In this document: positions 9,009 to 18,075 of the stretch, in pieces
Position numbering within the stretch: position 1 is the first letter of the stretch
How the letters are laid out: the number at the start of each line of letters is the position of its first letter
Assembly: GCF_016278715.1 (NCBI RefSeq)
Contig: NZ_JADQBH010000120.1
Location: 1-45,962 of the forward strand
Reading direction: 5' to 3'
Origin: Marinilabilia sp.
GTDB lineage: Bacteria; Bacteroidota; Bacteroidia; Bacteroidales; Marinilabiliaceae
Length of the DNA: 45,962 bases
The notes under the pieces: model-generated
The model's input: the letters and a program-made list of their open reading frames with translations, nothing else
Databases searched by the model: none
Told to the model about the DNA's origin: nothing
Translations under genes and position numbers: made by a program

Positions 9009-9571
9009 ATAATAAAGTTTCTGAAAAATTATTTAAAGAGAAGTATAAGGTGTATCAGACATTTTGAAACAGCCGAAAATACAGAGGATAATCACTATTC
9101 TCAACAGCAAAAAAGAAAACAGAATGAGAGAAATGTTTGGCTTGATTGCCTCCATTGTTTTAAGGAGAAATTCTTCGCAAGCTACCAATGACACTTTGCG
9201 GAATGTGACTCTTCCAGGAGTTTTGTTGTGTGGTAAAGCGACAGAACGGAACAACGACCCGCCTCTTTGTCTCTAACGGCGAATCGGAATTCGCCGCACC
9301 TAATCTGTTCCTGAATAGCCAGGTTGTCCTGCAGCCACTTTTTTTATCCAATAAAAATTACAAAAGATTAAAAATGTACAGTTTAGGCATTTTCAGTTTG
9401 TTCTTTGGGTATGTTAGTGACTGGAATCCCTTCTACTGATTAAATTACTTTTATTGTAAAAGAACCATCATGACCATTAAATTCTGAAGACTTTTTAATT
9501 TCCCCTCTCCTCTTTTCACTTCTTTTGCTAATTTTGTTGGTTTTGAAACCCGTAAAAGCACTTTAGAAAAA
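9009..9571. other. Long intergenic region with one hairpin repeat
   Basis: No convincing gene: the short open frames here show no family features. It holds one copy of the hairpin repeat (9277-9305, GGCGAATCGGAATTCGCC followed by GCACCTAATC), then a GGTTGTCCTGCAGCC stem-like stretch followed by seven T (about 9324-9346), and an exact -7 box TAATTTTG at 9529-9536 that fits transcription of the SNF2 gene starting at 9572. Confidence 0.5.
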
Positions 9572-12511
9572 ATGGATTCATTCATTGTAGTTTTTACCAA
9601 TCGATTAAATATCGGCCTGGCTGCTACTGCTTATCATGCTGTTTTTCACAAAAACAGTCCCATTGAGTTGTTGGAGCATGTCACACCCGAACATATTGAA
9701 AAACATCCTGAAAATTACAGTGAGACAGAAAAACGGATGGTAATACTCTTGCATACCATCTCTGACAAAGAGCTGTTTAAAAAATTCAGTCGCGAAAATA
9801 GTTTACGTGATTTTAAGAACAACATACCGCCCAAACTGTTAAATGAGCGAATCCGCCCTTATATCGAAAATAAAATGTACCAGCTGGTGCAAATGCTATC
9901 CCAATCGAAAGTGGAGGCGTATTACAAGCAATCGGGCTACAGCAACCTGTATGCCACCGACAAGTTGAAAATTCCATCCACCTTCTGCAAACCGATTTTC
10001 CGGGTCGATATTGAAGGCGATGAGATGCATTACAGTCTAAAATTCAAACAGGGAGCAGAACTTTTCACTTTTCACAACAAAGAAGTGGAAATCATCTGTA
10101 ATGACCCGGCCGTTTTAAAAACCGGGCAACGCATCTACTTCTTTAATAATTTTGACAGTGGCAAACTGAAGCCCTTCAAAGAAAAGGAGTACATCCACCT
10201 CAAAGGCGAAAGGGTAATCAATACCTACATGGAAAAATTCATCAGCAATGTGGTGGAACTTTTCGATGTTCGGGGCTCAGGTTTCGAGATACAAAATATT
10301 GAAGATAGCCCTACCACAGAACTTCATTTGGAGAAAAACCTCGCCCTTCAGCCCGTGCTAAGATTCAAATTTACCTATGGGCACCGCTCGGTATCGCCCA
10401 ACCGAAAGACCAGTGTTTTTGTGGATTTCCTCAAGGAAAAGGGACTATACACTTTTAGACGATTTCCCAGAGATTATGAAACCGAAAACCGGGTGTTTGC
10501 ATTGCTTGAAGAAAGGGGCCTCACCCCCACTGAAGATCTGTCTTTTATCCACCCTGACGACAAGGACAACAGCTCCCCCTCAGGCCCTGAGAATCTGATT
10601 GACTGGATAAGGGAAAACAAAAAACTACTAGACAGCCATCAAATTAAGCCGGTACTCAAGTTTGACGAAAATGAATTCAACATTGCTCCTGTAAAAGTTC
10701 ATTTTGAAACCGGAACCGACGAAATGGATTGGTTCGACATCAAAAGCATCATTGAAGTACCACCTTTCAGAATTCCGTTTGTAAAGTTCCGGAAAAACAT
10801 CCTTAACGGTGACCAACGTTACAAATTGCCAGATGGAAGCATCTTCATCATACCCAAATCGTGGTTTGCCAAATACACCGACTTGTTCAACTTCGGGCAG
10901 GCAAACGGAGACGACATTAAACTTCCCAAAACCTATTATCACTTGCTTGAGGAGCTCAAGGGAGAAGAAATTGAAGGAATCTCAACTCCAGAACTACCTC
11001 AGATGTCAGAGTATGAGGCCATTTCGCTTCCCAATGGACTAAATGCTAAACTCCGCCCTTATCAGATTGAAGGTTTTCACTGGATGGAATTTCTTAAAAA
11101 GAACAACTTTGGAGGCATCCTTGCCGACGACATGGGACTGGGAAAGACACTTCAGACTATCACTCTGCTGCTTCACACCTACAAATCTCAAAAGTCAGAA
11201 ATACAGGAACCTTCGGGTGAACAATTATCCCTTTTTGGGTCACACATCGAGGGCTTCAACCGTTCAGGTCTGCCCCCATCCTTAGTAGTAATGCCCACTT
11301 CACTGGTGCACAATTGGGATAATGAAATAAAAAAATTTGCCCCCTCACTGAAAGCATATATCTATACCGGTAGCAACCGTGCCCGCTCGAAAGAGCTGTG
11401 GAAAATATTGCGGCATTACCACGTAGTCATCACCACTTATGGAATTCTACGCAATGATGTGGAATATTTTACGCAGATGCCCTGGGAATACCTGATACTG
11501 GATGAAAGTCAAAACATCAAAAACCCGGCTTCGAAAGGTTATGAGGCAGTAAGCCAGATAAAAGCAGCCCATTACCTTGCCCTCACGGGTACCCCTATCG
11601 AAAACAGTCTTACCGACCTGTGGGCACAGATGAATATTATGAACCACGGCATTCTTAAATCGCTCGGTTTTTTCAAGAAATTTTACGAAACGCCCATTTC
11701 CAAAAACGGAGATGAAGAGAAAGAGGCCCATCTGCAGAAAATCATCAATCCTTTTCTACTTCGCCGCACCAAGGAAATGGTGGCCAAGGAGCTGCCACCA
11801 ATTATGGAACAGGTGTTGTATTGCGATATGTCGCCCGAGCAAAAAGAAATTTACGACAGGGAAAAATCAGGAATCCGCAACAATATGCTGGAAACTTTTC
11901 AGAATATGCGTCAGAATGAACAGGCCATTATGGCACTTCAGGCCCTCACCAAGTTGCGACAGTTGGCCAATCATCCGGCTATGACGGATCCCAATTTCAA
12001 AGGAAGCTCAGGGAAGTTCGACCAAATAATGGAATCGCTGGAAAGCATCATCTCGGAGCATCACCACGTACTGGTTTTCAGTTCTTTTGTAAAAGACCTG
12101 GAATTGCTGGAAACAGAACTGCGAAAAAGAAAGATTGCCTTCGAAAAACTGATTGGTTCCACCCAAAACCGGGATAAAGTAATTGACCGGTTTAATAAAG
12201 ACGATAAGGTAAAAGTGTTTCTCATCTCGCTTAAAGCAGGAGGCGTGGGACTCAATTTGACCAAAGCCGACTATGTATTTATGCTGAACCCCTGGTGGAA
12301 TCCGGCAGCAGAAGCTCAGGCCATCAACCGTGCGCACCGGATCGGTCAAACACGTAATGTATTTGTTTACCGATTCATCTCCACCGATACCATTGAAGAA
12401 AAAATTGCCCTTTTGCAGGAGAAGAAAAACAAACTGGCCGCGGCATTCGTTAATACTACGAATCCATTGAGTCAAATGAGTGCAGAAGAGATTAAGGAGT
12501 TGTTTAGTTAA
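9572..12511 (+). CDS. SNF2-family DEAD/DEAH-like helicase
   Basis: 979 residues. The first ~480 form a poorly characterised N-terminal region; the SNF2 motor follows. Motor motifs: LRPYQIEGFHWM, Walker A ADDMGLGKT (near 520), Walker B-like DESQNIKN (near 645; DESQ rather than DEAH is common in bacterial SNF2), LTGTPIENSLTDLW, and the C-terminal lobe with SLKAGGVGLNLTKAD, LNPWWNPAAEAQAINRAHRIGQ. No SWIM zinc motif was noticed. Such ATPases translocate on duplex DNA and may remodel RNA polymerase or other bound proteins; the specific role is unknown. The gene stands alone behind a -7 box at 9529. Confidence 0.92.
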   Translation: MDSFIVVFTNRLNIGLAATAYHAVFHKNSPIELLEHVTPEHIEKHPENYSETEKRMVILLHTISDKELFKKFSRENSLRDFKNNIPPKLLNERIRPYIENKMYQLVQMLSQSKVEAYYKQSGYSNLYATDKLKIPSTFCKPIFRVDIEGDEMHYSLKFKQGAELFTFHNKEVEIICNDPAVLKTGQRIYFFNNFDSGKLKPFKEKEYIHLKGERVINTYMEKFISNVVELFDVRGSGFEIQNIEDSPTTELHLEKNLALQPVLRFKFTYGHRSVSPNRKTSVFVDFLKEKGLYTFRRFPRDYETENRVFALLEERGLTPTEDLSFIHPDDKDNSSPSGPENLIDWIRENKKLLDSHQIKPVLKFDENEFNIAPVKVHFETGTDEMDWFDIKSIIEVPPFRIPFVKFRKNILNGDQRYKLPDGSIFIIPKSWFAKYTDLFNFGQANGDDIKLPKTYYHLLEELKGEEIEGISTPELPQMSEYEAISLPNGLNAKLRPYQIEGFHWMEFLKKNNFGGILADDMGLGKTLQTITLLLHTYKSQKSEIQEPSGEQLSLFGSHIEGFNRSGLPPSLVVMPTSLVHNWDNEIKKFAPSLKAYIYTGSNRARSKELWKILRHYHVVITTYGILRNDVEYFTQMPWEYLILDESQNIKNPASKGYEAVSQIKAAHYLALTGTPIENSLTDLWAQMNIMNHGILKSLGFFKKFYETPISKNGDEEKEAHLQKIINPFLLRRTKEMVAKELPPIMEQVLYCDMSPEQKEIYDREKSGIRNNMLETFQNMRQNEQAIMALQALTKLRQLANHPAMTDPNFKGSSGKFDQIMESLESIISEHHHVLVFSSFVKDLELLETELRKRKIAFEKLIGSTQNRDKVIDRFNKDDKVKVFLISLKAGGVGLNLTKADYVFMLNPWWNPAAEAQAINRAHRIGQTRNVFVYRFISTDTIEEKIALLQEKKNKLAAAFVNTTNPLSQMSAEEIKELFS

Positions 12512-12713
12512 CCTTGGCAATAGATGCCCAATAGTGGAATATTCTCGTTTTTTAAACTGTCATGATGCTTCGGGATGAAAGCCGTTTTCATATCAGAACC
12601 TGAAAAGCATACATTTTTTTACATACCCTGCTAAATCGTAGTTCGGCACTGTTTTTGATTCGATTAATTATTCATTTAAACGAAACATTATTCAATTATA
12701 AAACTTTTTGACC

Positions 12714-13424
12714 ATGAAGCAGTTATTAATTTTCCTGATGATAATATTTACTTCCATGAGTGTTCTAGCTCAGGAAGAAGAAACAGTACAGGTCGAAGAG
12801 GCCGAAATTATTAAGGAAACCCGTACAATCAGGGATTTCAACAAGCTAAAAGTGAGCAAAGGAATTAATGTAACGCTCATTAAAGGAGATGAACCATCGG
12901 CTGAAATCAACATCGTAAATGCTCCCTTATCGGATGTCATCATCGAGAACGACCAAAATGAACTCATCATAAAAATGAGGACACGCATATATCAGGATGT
13001 ATCCGTGCAGGTGTATGTTACTTATCGCGATATACGGGAAATAACGCTGGGTTCAGGGTCTTCAATCGATAACCATGAGGTACTGCAGGGAAAAGTACTT
13101 GTTCTCAATGCAGGGCTGGACAGTGTGATAGACCTGAAACTGGATGTCACCTCAGTTGACGCTGAAGTTTCAGCAGCGCGCATTACCCTTGAGGGATACG
13201 CAAAAACACTGGAAGCAAGAGCCACGACAGGCGGTAAATTTCAGGGACAAAATTTTGAGGTAGAGAAAGCTTATGTTACAGCCAACACCGGAGGCATTAT
13301 TACGGTGAAAGCCCTGGAATTGTTGGACGCCAAGGCAGGAACCGGTGGTACCATTGAATATTTGGGTGACCCGAAGAAATTGAATACCAAAGAAACTTTT
13401 GGAGGAGAAGTGGTGAAGATTTAA
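12714..13424 (+). CDS. DUF2807 (GIN-type) exported beta-helix protein
   Basis: 236 residues from the ATG at 12714; a TTG six bases upstream is a poorer start. A signal peptide (MKQLLIFLMIIFTSMSVLAQ) is followed by RDFNKLKVSKGINVTLIKG, the usual opening of DUF2807, and short beta repeats rich in T, G, V and A (SGSSIDN, GLDSVIDLKLDV, TGGKFQGQNF, NTGGIITVKAL, TGGTIEYLG). Bacteroidota carry many such envelope proteins; the family is sometimes called a putative adhesin head, but its function is not established. Single gene, ended by a bidirectional terminator shared with folD. Confidence 0.88.
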   Translation: MKQLLIFLMIIFTSMSVLAQEEETVQVEEAEIIKETRTIRDFNKLKVSKGINVTLIKGDEPSAEINIVNAPLSDVIIENDQNELIIKMRTRIYQDVSVQVYVTYRDIREITLGSGSSIDNHEVLQGKVLVLNAGLDSVIDLKLDVTSVDAEVSAARITLEGYAKTLEARATTGGKFQGQNFEVEKAYVTANTGGIITVKALELLDAKAGTGGTIEYLGDPKKLNTKETFGGEVVKI

Positions 13425-13462
13425 TTTCTTTTTTAAGCGATTTGAAAATCGCCCAACACATA

Positions 13463-13499
13463 AAAAACCGGATGTTCTTAAAAAGAGCATCCGGTTTTT
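13463..13499. terminator. Bidirectional terminator between DUF2807 gene and folD
   Basis: AAAAACCGGATG pairs with CATCCGGTTTTT around a 13-nt loop. A-run on one side and T-run on the other let it act for both converging transcripts. Confidence 0.85.
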
Positions 13500-13529
13500 G
13501 AAATATTAAGGAGGATTCTTAAATCGGAT

Positions 13530-14405
13530 TTACATTTGGTTTTTTGCCGCTTTGAGTGTATTGATCAACAAAGAAGCCCGGGTCATGGGACCTACACCGC
13601 CAGGTACAGGTGTAATGAAACTACATTTAGGAGAAACCTCATCAAACACCACATCTCCGGTAAGTTTGAAACCCGATTTTGTTTTGTCTGAAGGAAGGCG
13701 AGTGGTTCCCACATCAATAACCACCGCTCCGTCTTTAACCATTTCGGCCGTGACGAAGTTTGGACTTCCCAGTGCGGCAATCAAAATATCGGCCTTTTGG
13801 CAGATTTCCTTAAGATTTTTGGTACGACTATGACAAACGGTCACGGTAGCATTTCCAGGATTGCTCTTCAACGACAACAAAATGCTCATAGGGCGCCCAA
13901 CAATGTTACTGCGGCCCAACACCACCACATTCTTTCCGGATGTTTCGATATTATAGCGTTTGATAAGTTCCATGATGCCCTGAGGGGTGGCCGACACAAA
14001 AGCCGGTAATCCCATGGCCATCTTTCCTACATTTTGTGGATGAAAACCATCAACATCTTTTGCCGGGTCAATGGCGAGTGTAACTTTCTCTTCGGAAATG
14101 TGCTTTGGAAGTGGCAACTGAACAATAAAACCATCCACTTCAGGATCGTTATTCAGGTCGTTAACACATTTGAGCAACTCCTCTTCTTCAACGTCATCTT
14201 CGTAGCGAATTAGTGATGATTTAAACCCCACCTCTTCACAATCCTTAATTTTGTAGGCGACATAGCTTTCACTTCCACCATCGTGGCCAACCAGTACGGC
14301 GACCAAATGAGGAACCCGTAGGCCCCCGTTTTTCATCATTTCCACCTCTTCAGCAATCTCATCTTTAATGCTGCGGGCGGTTGCTTTTCCGTCGAGTAGT
14401 TGCAT
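13530..14405 (-). CDS. folD: Methylenetetrahydrofolate dehydrogenase/cyclohydrolase
   Basis: Bifunctional cytosolic enzyme interconverting 5,10-methylene-, 5,10-methenyl- and 10-formyl-tetrahydrofolate. 291 residues. Signatures: [14 protein letters not shown] (with the catalytic Lys), [40 protein letters not shown] (NADP loop) and [15 protein letters not shown]. It follows ffh on the same strand with 64 nt and a terminator-like hairpin between them, so it may be transcribed by read-through from ffh. Confidence 0.97.
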   Translation of the reverse strand: MQLLDGKATARSIKDEIAEEVEMMKNGGLRVPHLVAVLVGHDGGSESYVAYKIKDCEEVGFKSSLIRYEDDVEEEELLKCVNDLNNDPEVDGFIVQLPLPKHISEEKVTLAIDPAKDVDGFHPQNVGKMAMGLPAFVSATPQGIMELIKRYNIETSGKNVVVLGRSNIVGRPMSILLSLKSNPGNATVTVCHSRTKNLKEICQKADILIAALGSPNFVTAEMVKDGAVVIDVGTTRLPSDKTKSGFKLTGDVVFDEVSPKCSFITPVPGGVGPMTRASLLINTLKAAKNQM

Positions 14406-14429
14406 AGTGTCTGGTTTTAGAACAAAAAA

Positions 14430-14456
14430 AGAGAAGTCGCACTGTGCGGCTTCTCT
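14430..14456 (-). terminator. Hairpin terminator between ffh and folD
   Basis: On the minus strand AGAGAAGCCGCAC and GTGCGACTTCTCT form a near-perfect stem followed by a T7 run; it starts about 14 nt after the ffh stop. Confidence 0.85.
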
Positions 14457-14469
14457 TTCTTAAAATATC

Positions 14470-15801
14470 TTATTTCCCCATGGGGAGATTACTCATCATT
14501 CTCGAAAGATTTTTACCCTGCGTCATCATGCGCATGGCTTTTCGTGTGTCTTCGAATTGCTTCATCAGCCGGTTGACTTCCTGAATGGAAGTGCCGCTAC
14601 CTGCTGCAATCCTTTTGCGGCGACTACCATTAATCAAAGTTGGTTCCTGACGCTCCAGGGGAGTCATCGATGAAATGATGGCTTCAACACCCTTGAATGC
14701 GTCATCGTCAATGTCCACATTCTTGAGCATTTTGCCCATCCCCGGAATCATGCCAGCCAAATCCTTCAGATTACCCATCTTCTTTATTTGCTTAATCTGA
14801 CTCAGGAAATCATCAAAATTGAATTGATTTTTGGCAATTTTTTTCTGAAGCCTTTGAGCTTCTTCAGAATCGTACTGTTCCTGTGCCTTCTCAACCAGCG
14901 AAACGATATCACCCATACCCAGGATACGGTCGGCCATCCGTGAAGGATGGAATACATCCAAAGCATCCATCTTCTCGCCCATACCCACAAATTTGATGGG
15001 TTTATCGACTACGCTACGGATAGAAATAGCAGCACCACCACGGGTATCACCGTCCAATTTGGTGAGCACTACCCCATCGAAGTCCAGGCGATCGTTGAAC
15101 TCTTTGGCGGTATTCACAGCATCCTGACCAGTCATGGAATCCACCACAAACAATGTTTCATGGGGATTAACCGCTTTCTTAATGGCAGAGATTTCATTCA
15201 TCATCTCCTCATCAATAGCCAATCGACCGGCGGTATCAATAATAACCACATCATGACCTTTAGCTTTGGCCTCTTTGATACCATCCTTTGCCAGTTGTAC
15301 CGGATTGGTGTTGCCCTCTTCGGTATAAACAGGCACACCAATTTGCTCTCCCAGCACCTGAAGCTGATTTATCGCAGCAGGACGATAAACGTCACCTGCC
15401 ACAAGTAAAGGATGCAAACCGCGTTTGGTTTTAATCAGGTTAGCCAGTTTTCCGGTAAAAGTCGTTTTACCAGAGCCCTGCAAACCTGAAATCAAGATAA
15501 CGGCGGGATTTCCTTTCAGCTCGATATCTGTAGAAGCACCTCCCATGAGCTCTGCCAGCTCATCGTGGACAATTTTCACCATCATCTGCTGTGGCTTAAC
15601 GGCAGTGAGCACGTTCTGCCCCATTGCCTTATCCTTGACAGTTTCGGTAAAAGATTTTGCTGTTTTGAAGTTCACATCGGCATCCAGCAACGCACGACGA
15701 ATATCTTTAAGGGTCTCGGCCACATTAATTTCTGTGATCGTACCCTGACCTTTCAATATTTTAAACGACCGTTCCAGTCTTTCCGATAGATTCTCAAACA
15801 T
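14470..15801 (-). CDS. ffh: Signal recognition particle GTPase Ffh
   Basis: SRP54 protein: with 4.5S RNA it binds signal sequences and delivers ribosomes to FtsY. 443 residues. N and G domains: GLQGSGKTTFTGKLAN (G1), VAGDVYRPAA, DTAGRLAID (G3), TKLDGDTRGGAA (G4 with the insertion). The methionine-rich M domain (about 325-443) includes SGTSIQEVNRLMKQF and the tail KAMRMMTQGKNLSRMMSNLPM. A -7 box lies about 26-33 nt upstream, giving a short leader. Confidence 0.98.
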   Translation of the reverse strand: MFENLSERLERSFKILKGQGTITEINVAETLKDIRRALLDADVNFKTAKSFTETVKDKAMGQNVLTAVKPQQMMVKIVHDELAELMGGASTDIELKGNPAVILISGLQGSGKTTFTGKLANLIKTKRGLHPLLVAGDVYRPAAINQLQVLGEQIGVPVYTEEGNTNPVQLAKDGIKEAKAKGHDVVIIDTAGRLAIDEEMMNEISAIKKAVNPHETLFVVDSMTGQDAVNTAKEFNDRLDFDGVVLTKLDGDTRGGAAISIRSVVDKPIKFVGMGEKMDALDVFHPSRMADRILGMGDIVSLVEKAQEQYDSEEAQRLQKKIAKNQFNFDDFLSQIKQIKKMGNLKDLAGMIPGMGKMLKNVDIDDDAFKGVEAIISSMTPLERQEPTLINGSRRKRIAAGSGTSIQEVNRLMKQFEDTRKAMRMMTQGKNLSRMMSNLPMGK

Positions 15802-15826
15802 CCTTCTTCAGGTTTTAATTTTGCTG

Positions 15827-15834
15827 CAAAAGTA
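15827..15834 (-). promoter_or_regulatory. ffh promoter -7 box
   Basis: Minus-strand TACTTTTG (plus CAAAAGTA), an exact TAnnTTTG box placing the transcript start about 15-20 nt before the ffh ATG at 15801. No TTG seen at -33. Confidence 0.6.
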
Positions 15835-15944
15835 TAAAAATATATGGGATTTTGGAATAATAAATATTAAAGATTGGTTGATATGGGGGTGGTAAATTCT
15901 TTCTATCGAAAACGGCAGTGATGACAAAATGCCTTAACCTGAAA

Positions 15945-15976
15945 CGGCGGATCGGAATCCGCCTCACCTCTAATCC
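15945..15976 (+). repeat. Hairpin repeat, left flank of the Y1 transposase unit
   Basis: GGCGGATCGGAATCCGCC (7-bp arms, 4-nt loop) followed by TCACCTCTAATC. Same motif as 16756-16781 (direct orientation) and 9277-9305; a weak copy is at 19088-19114. It overlaps the 3 prime end of the transposase gene. Confidence 0.75.
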
Positions 15977-16422
15977 CAAACATACTTCCCATCATACTGA
16001 ATATCGTAATTTTTCATAAACAACCGATATTCATCTTTAAAAGTCATTTTCTTATGACGTTCATCCTGACGTTCAATATAGCTTTTAACTACATCCAATT
16101 CTTTGGGATTCACAGAAAAAATACCATATCCATTTTGCCACGAAAAATTAGAATACTTTGCATCAATGGTTTTAACCCACCGGGAAGATTGCTTTTTTAG
16201 CTCCTCTGCCAATTTCATTTGCGTAACTTTCCTGGATAATAGACACAAAACATGAATATGGTCGTAATATCCGCCGATTTTTATGGGATAACATTCTAAA
16301 CCTTTACAAATGCCCCCAATATATTCGAAAACACGAGGCCTTATTTCAGGGTCAAAAAATGGATAACGTTTCTTGGTACTATAACACAAATGAACATAAA
16401 CTTTAGATAGAGACTGATGCAT
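15970..16422 (-). CDS. Y1 (IS200-like) transposase / HUH endonuclease
   Basis: 150 residues, single Y1_Tnp domain. The HUH pair is in GGYYDHIHVLCLLS (His-Ile-His) and the catalytic tyrosine is probably the one in VVKSYIERQDERHKK, the same setting as the TnpA YIENQ motif. Such proteins nick and join single-stranded DNA at hairpins. There is no tnpB partner. The gene sits between two direct copies of one hairpin repeat (15945, 16756) and is preceded by a cluster of short palindromes, as expected for an IS200- or RAYT-type cassette. It appears intact. Confidence 0.88.
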   Translation of the reverse strand: MHQSLSKVYVHLCYSTKKRYPFFDPEIRPRVFEYIGGICKGLECYPIKIGGYYDHIHVLCLLSRKVTQMKLAEELKKQSSRWVKTIDAKYSNFSWQNGYGIFSVNPKELDVVKSYIERQDERHKKMTFKDEYRLFMKNYDIQYDGKYVWD

Positions 16423-16505
16423 AAGATTTAAGTTAAGGTTAATTCAATCAAATCATTACCAAAATATATAACGAAAGAAAAAACGGAATGTTGCGATTTT
16501 TGCTT

Positions 16506-16714
16506 TCGCCCCTACAGGGCTTGGGATTAATGGCCATTTATCATTCACAGGACGGTGCCCTGTGCTGATTCGTTCGCCCCTACAGGCTGCATCTTTTAAG
16601 GACCCCAAACTTCTTTCCTTCACCACAGGCCAAAGGCCTGAGAGCAATAACATCGGGCAACGCCCTATGATATTAAATGAATGATGTACCAGAGAGCCCT
16701 GAAGGGGCGGAAGT
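16506..16714. repeat. Cluster of short palindromes upstream of the Y1 transposase
   Basis: Five small hairpins within about 210 bp: GCCCCTACAGGGC, CACAGGACGGTGCCCTGTG, CAGGCCAAAGGCCTG, GGGCAACGCCC and GCCCTGAAGGGGC. The outermost are complementary to each other (GCCCCT.CAGGGC), so the block is a nested inverted repeat. A short open frame crossing it is a by-product of the palindromes, not a gene. Together with its flanks it fills the 322-nt gap 16423-16744. Confidence 0.75.
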
Positions 16715-16744
16715 GTAATCTATTTTATTAATTACCTCATGAAA

Positions 16745-17752
16745 CTAAAAATTTTGGATCGGAATCCGCCGCACCTTATAAACTATCTTTTCCATCACCA
16801 GATTGGTGCGGGCGGCAGTGATACCCGTACTAACGCATTCTGTATCTCCACGAATGGCATCTACCACATTTTGAATCAAATTGTATTGGATATTCTCGGG
16901 GTTGATGTATGGAAATTCAATAAAATCCCGCTCTTTAAAGAGCAAAATGGGCTCATGTCCATAGGTTGAGAACTCTATGCGCCCTTTGGTACCAATGATT
17001 TCGATGACATCGCGTTGAGAGGAATTATCACTCACAAAACTCCAGGTGCCGCTGCCCAAGACACCGTTTTCGAATTCCATCTGGGCCACCACGGTGTCCT
17101 CCGCTTTGTAAAGGGAACCAAAATTCTTAGCAATTCCGGAAACCTTTTTTACCGGACCAAACAGAAAATCCAGAAAATCGAGCTGATGAGAAGCAAGGTC
17201 GTAAAAAATGCCACCTCCGGCTAAGTCGGGTTGCACCCGCCAAACAGGGTTTTCTTTGTCAGTTTCGGCAGGTAGCGGAGAGCGAATAAGCATGATATTA
17301 ACCAATAAAGGACGCCCGATGGTTTCATCATCAAGAAGGGTCTTAACCTTTTTAAACCCGGGCAGTGTACGACGATAATAGGCCACAAAGAGTGGCACCC
17401 CGGTCTCTTTACTCACAGCATTCATCTCCTCACATTGCTGAAAAGTGGCTGCCATAGGTTTCTCCACATAAACAGGTTTACCGGCTTTCATTGCTTTGAT
17501 GGCATACATGGAATGGCTGGAAGGTGGGGTGGCCACATACACCGCATCAACCTCTTCATCGTTAATCAGATCATCGGCATTGCTGTACCATTTGGGCACA
17601 TTATGTCGATGGGCATAGTCTTTGGCCATTTCAGCATCGCGTCGCATAACTGCAACTAACTTTGAACCCTCAACCTTATTGAATGCAGGGCCGCTTTTAA
17701 ATTCTGTTACATTTCCGCAACCTATTATGCCCCATTTGATTAATTTCTTCAT
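16745..17752 (-). CDS. Gfo/Idh/MocA-family oxidoreductase
   Basis: 335 residues. N-terminal Rossmann NAD(P)-binding fold with WGIIGCGNVTEFKSGPAF, then YVATPPSSHSMY and VYVEKPMAATFQQCEEM (the EKP motif with the conserved Lys); C-terminal alpha/beta domain with GGGIFYDLASHQLDFLDFL. Family members oxidise or reduce sugars, inositols or biliverdin; the substrate cannot be read from sequence. The last ten residues (KVRRIPIQNF) are encoded by a copy of the GGATCGGAATCC hairpin repeat, so the native C-terminus appears to have been replaced or extended by a mobile repeat. Confidence 0.92.
   Translation of the reverse strand: MKKLIKWGIIGCGNVTEFKSGPAFNKVEGSKLVAVMRRDAEMAKDYAHRHNVPKWYSNADDLINDEEVDAVYVATPPSSHSMYAIKAMKAGKPVYVEKPMAATFQQCEEMNAVSKETGVPLFVAYYRRTLPGFKKVKTLLDDETIGRPLLVNIMLIRSPLPAETDKENPVWRVQPDLAGGGIFYDLASHQLDFLDFLFGPVKKVSGIAKNFGSLYKAEDTVVAQMEFENGVLGSGTWSFVSDNSSQRDVIEIIGTKGRIEFSTYGHEPILLFKERDFIEFPYINPENIQYNLIQNVVDAIRGDTECVSTGITAARTNLVMEKIVYKVRRIPIQNF
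16756..16781 (+). repeat. Hairpin repeat, right flank of the Y1 unit, inside coding sequence
   Basis: GGATCGGAATCC followed by GCCGCACCTTATAA, in the same orientation as 15945-15976. It overlaps the last codons of the Gfo/Idh/MocA gene. Confidence 0.65.
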
Positions 17753-18063
17753 ATAATTGGAATAAAATTTTCAATCTGTTTTATTCATAAATCTTTGTTA
17801 TGAGGTGTTCAAATATCAAGAAATACAATTAACCGCAAAAAAAATGTTCAGAGAATATTAAATTATTTTCCTGTCAATTTCATTTACGACAGTTGTATTT
17901 TGCAGATAGTTAGACATCGTAATAGATTATTTATTAAACAAAGTTCGACAAAGCCAATAATGCAGGTTAAGTTGATGTTATTGTCAAAAGAAATAACCAC
18001 CGTTATTTGTTCAAAATCCATCACTTTTCTTTTAAAAACCATCGAACAAAAAAGAGAAGGTTT

Positions 18064-18071
18064 TATATTTG
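18064..18071 (+). promoter_or_regulatory. Promoter -7 box (TATATTTG) at the phosphatase start
   Basis: An exact TAnnTTTG motif five bases before the ATG at 18076. If used, the transcript would start at or within a few bases of the start codon, giving a leaderless or near-leaderless mRNA. It may be a chance match in AT-rich DNA. Confidence 0.4.
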
Positions 18072-18075
18072 TCCT

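Noticed and set aside
9064-9276. Plus-strand frame of 70 codons between the flavoprotein and SNF2 genes
   Set aside because: No family signature, and it ends at a hairpin repeat; the overlapping minus-strand frames are no better.
16456-16653. 65-codon minus frame across the palindrome cluster
   Set aside because: It reads through short inverted repeats; such frames recur wherever this type of repeat occurs and are not genes.
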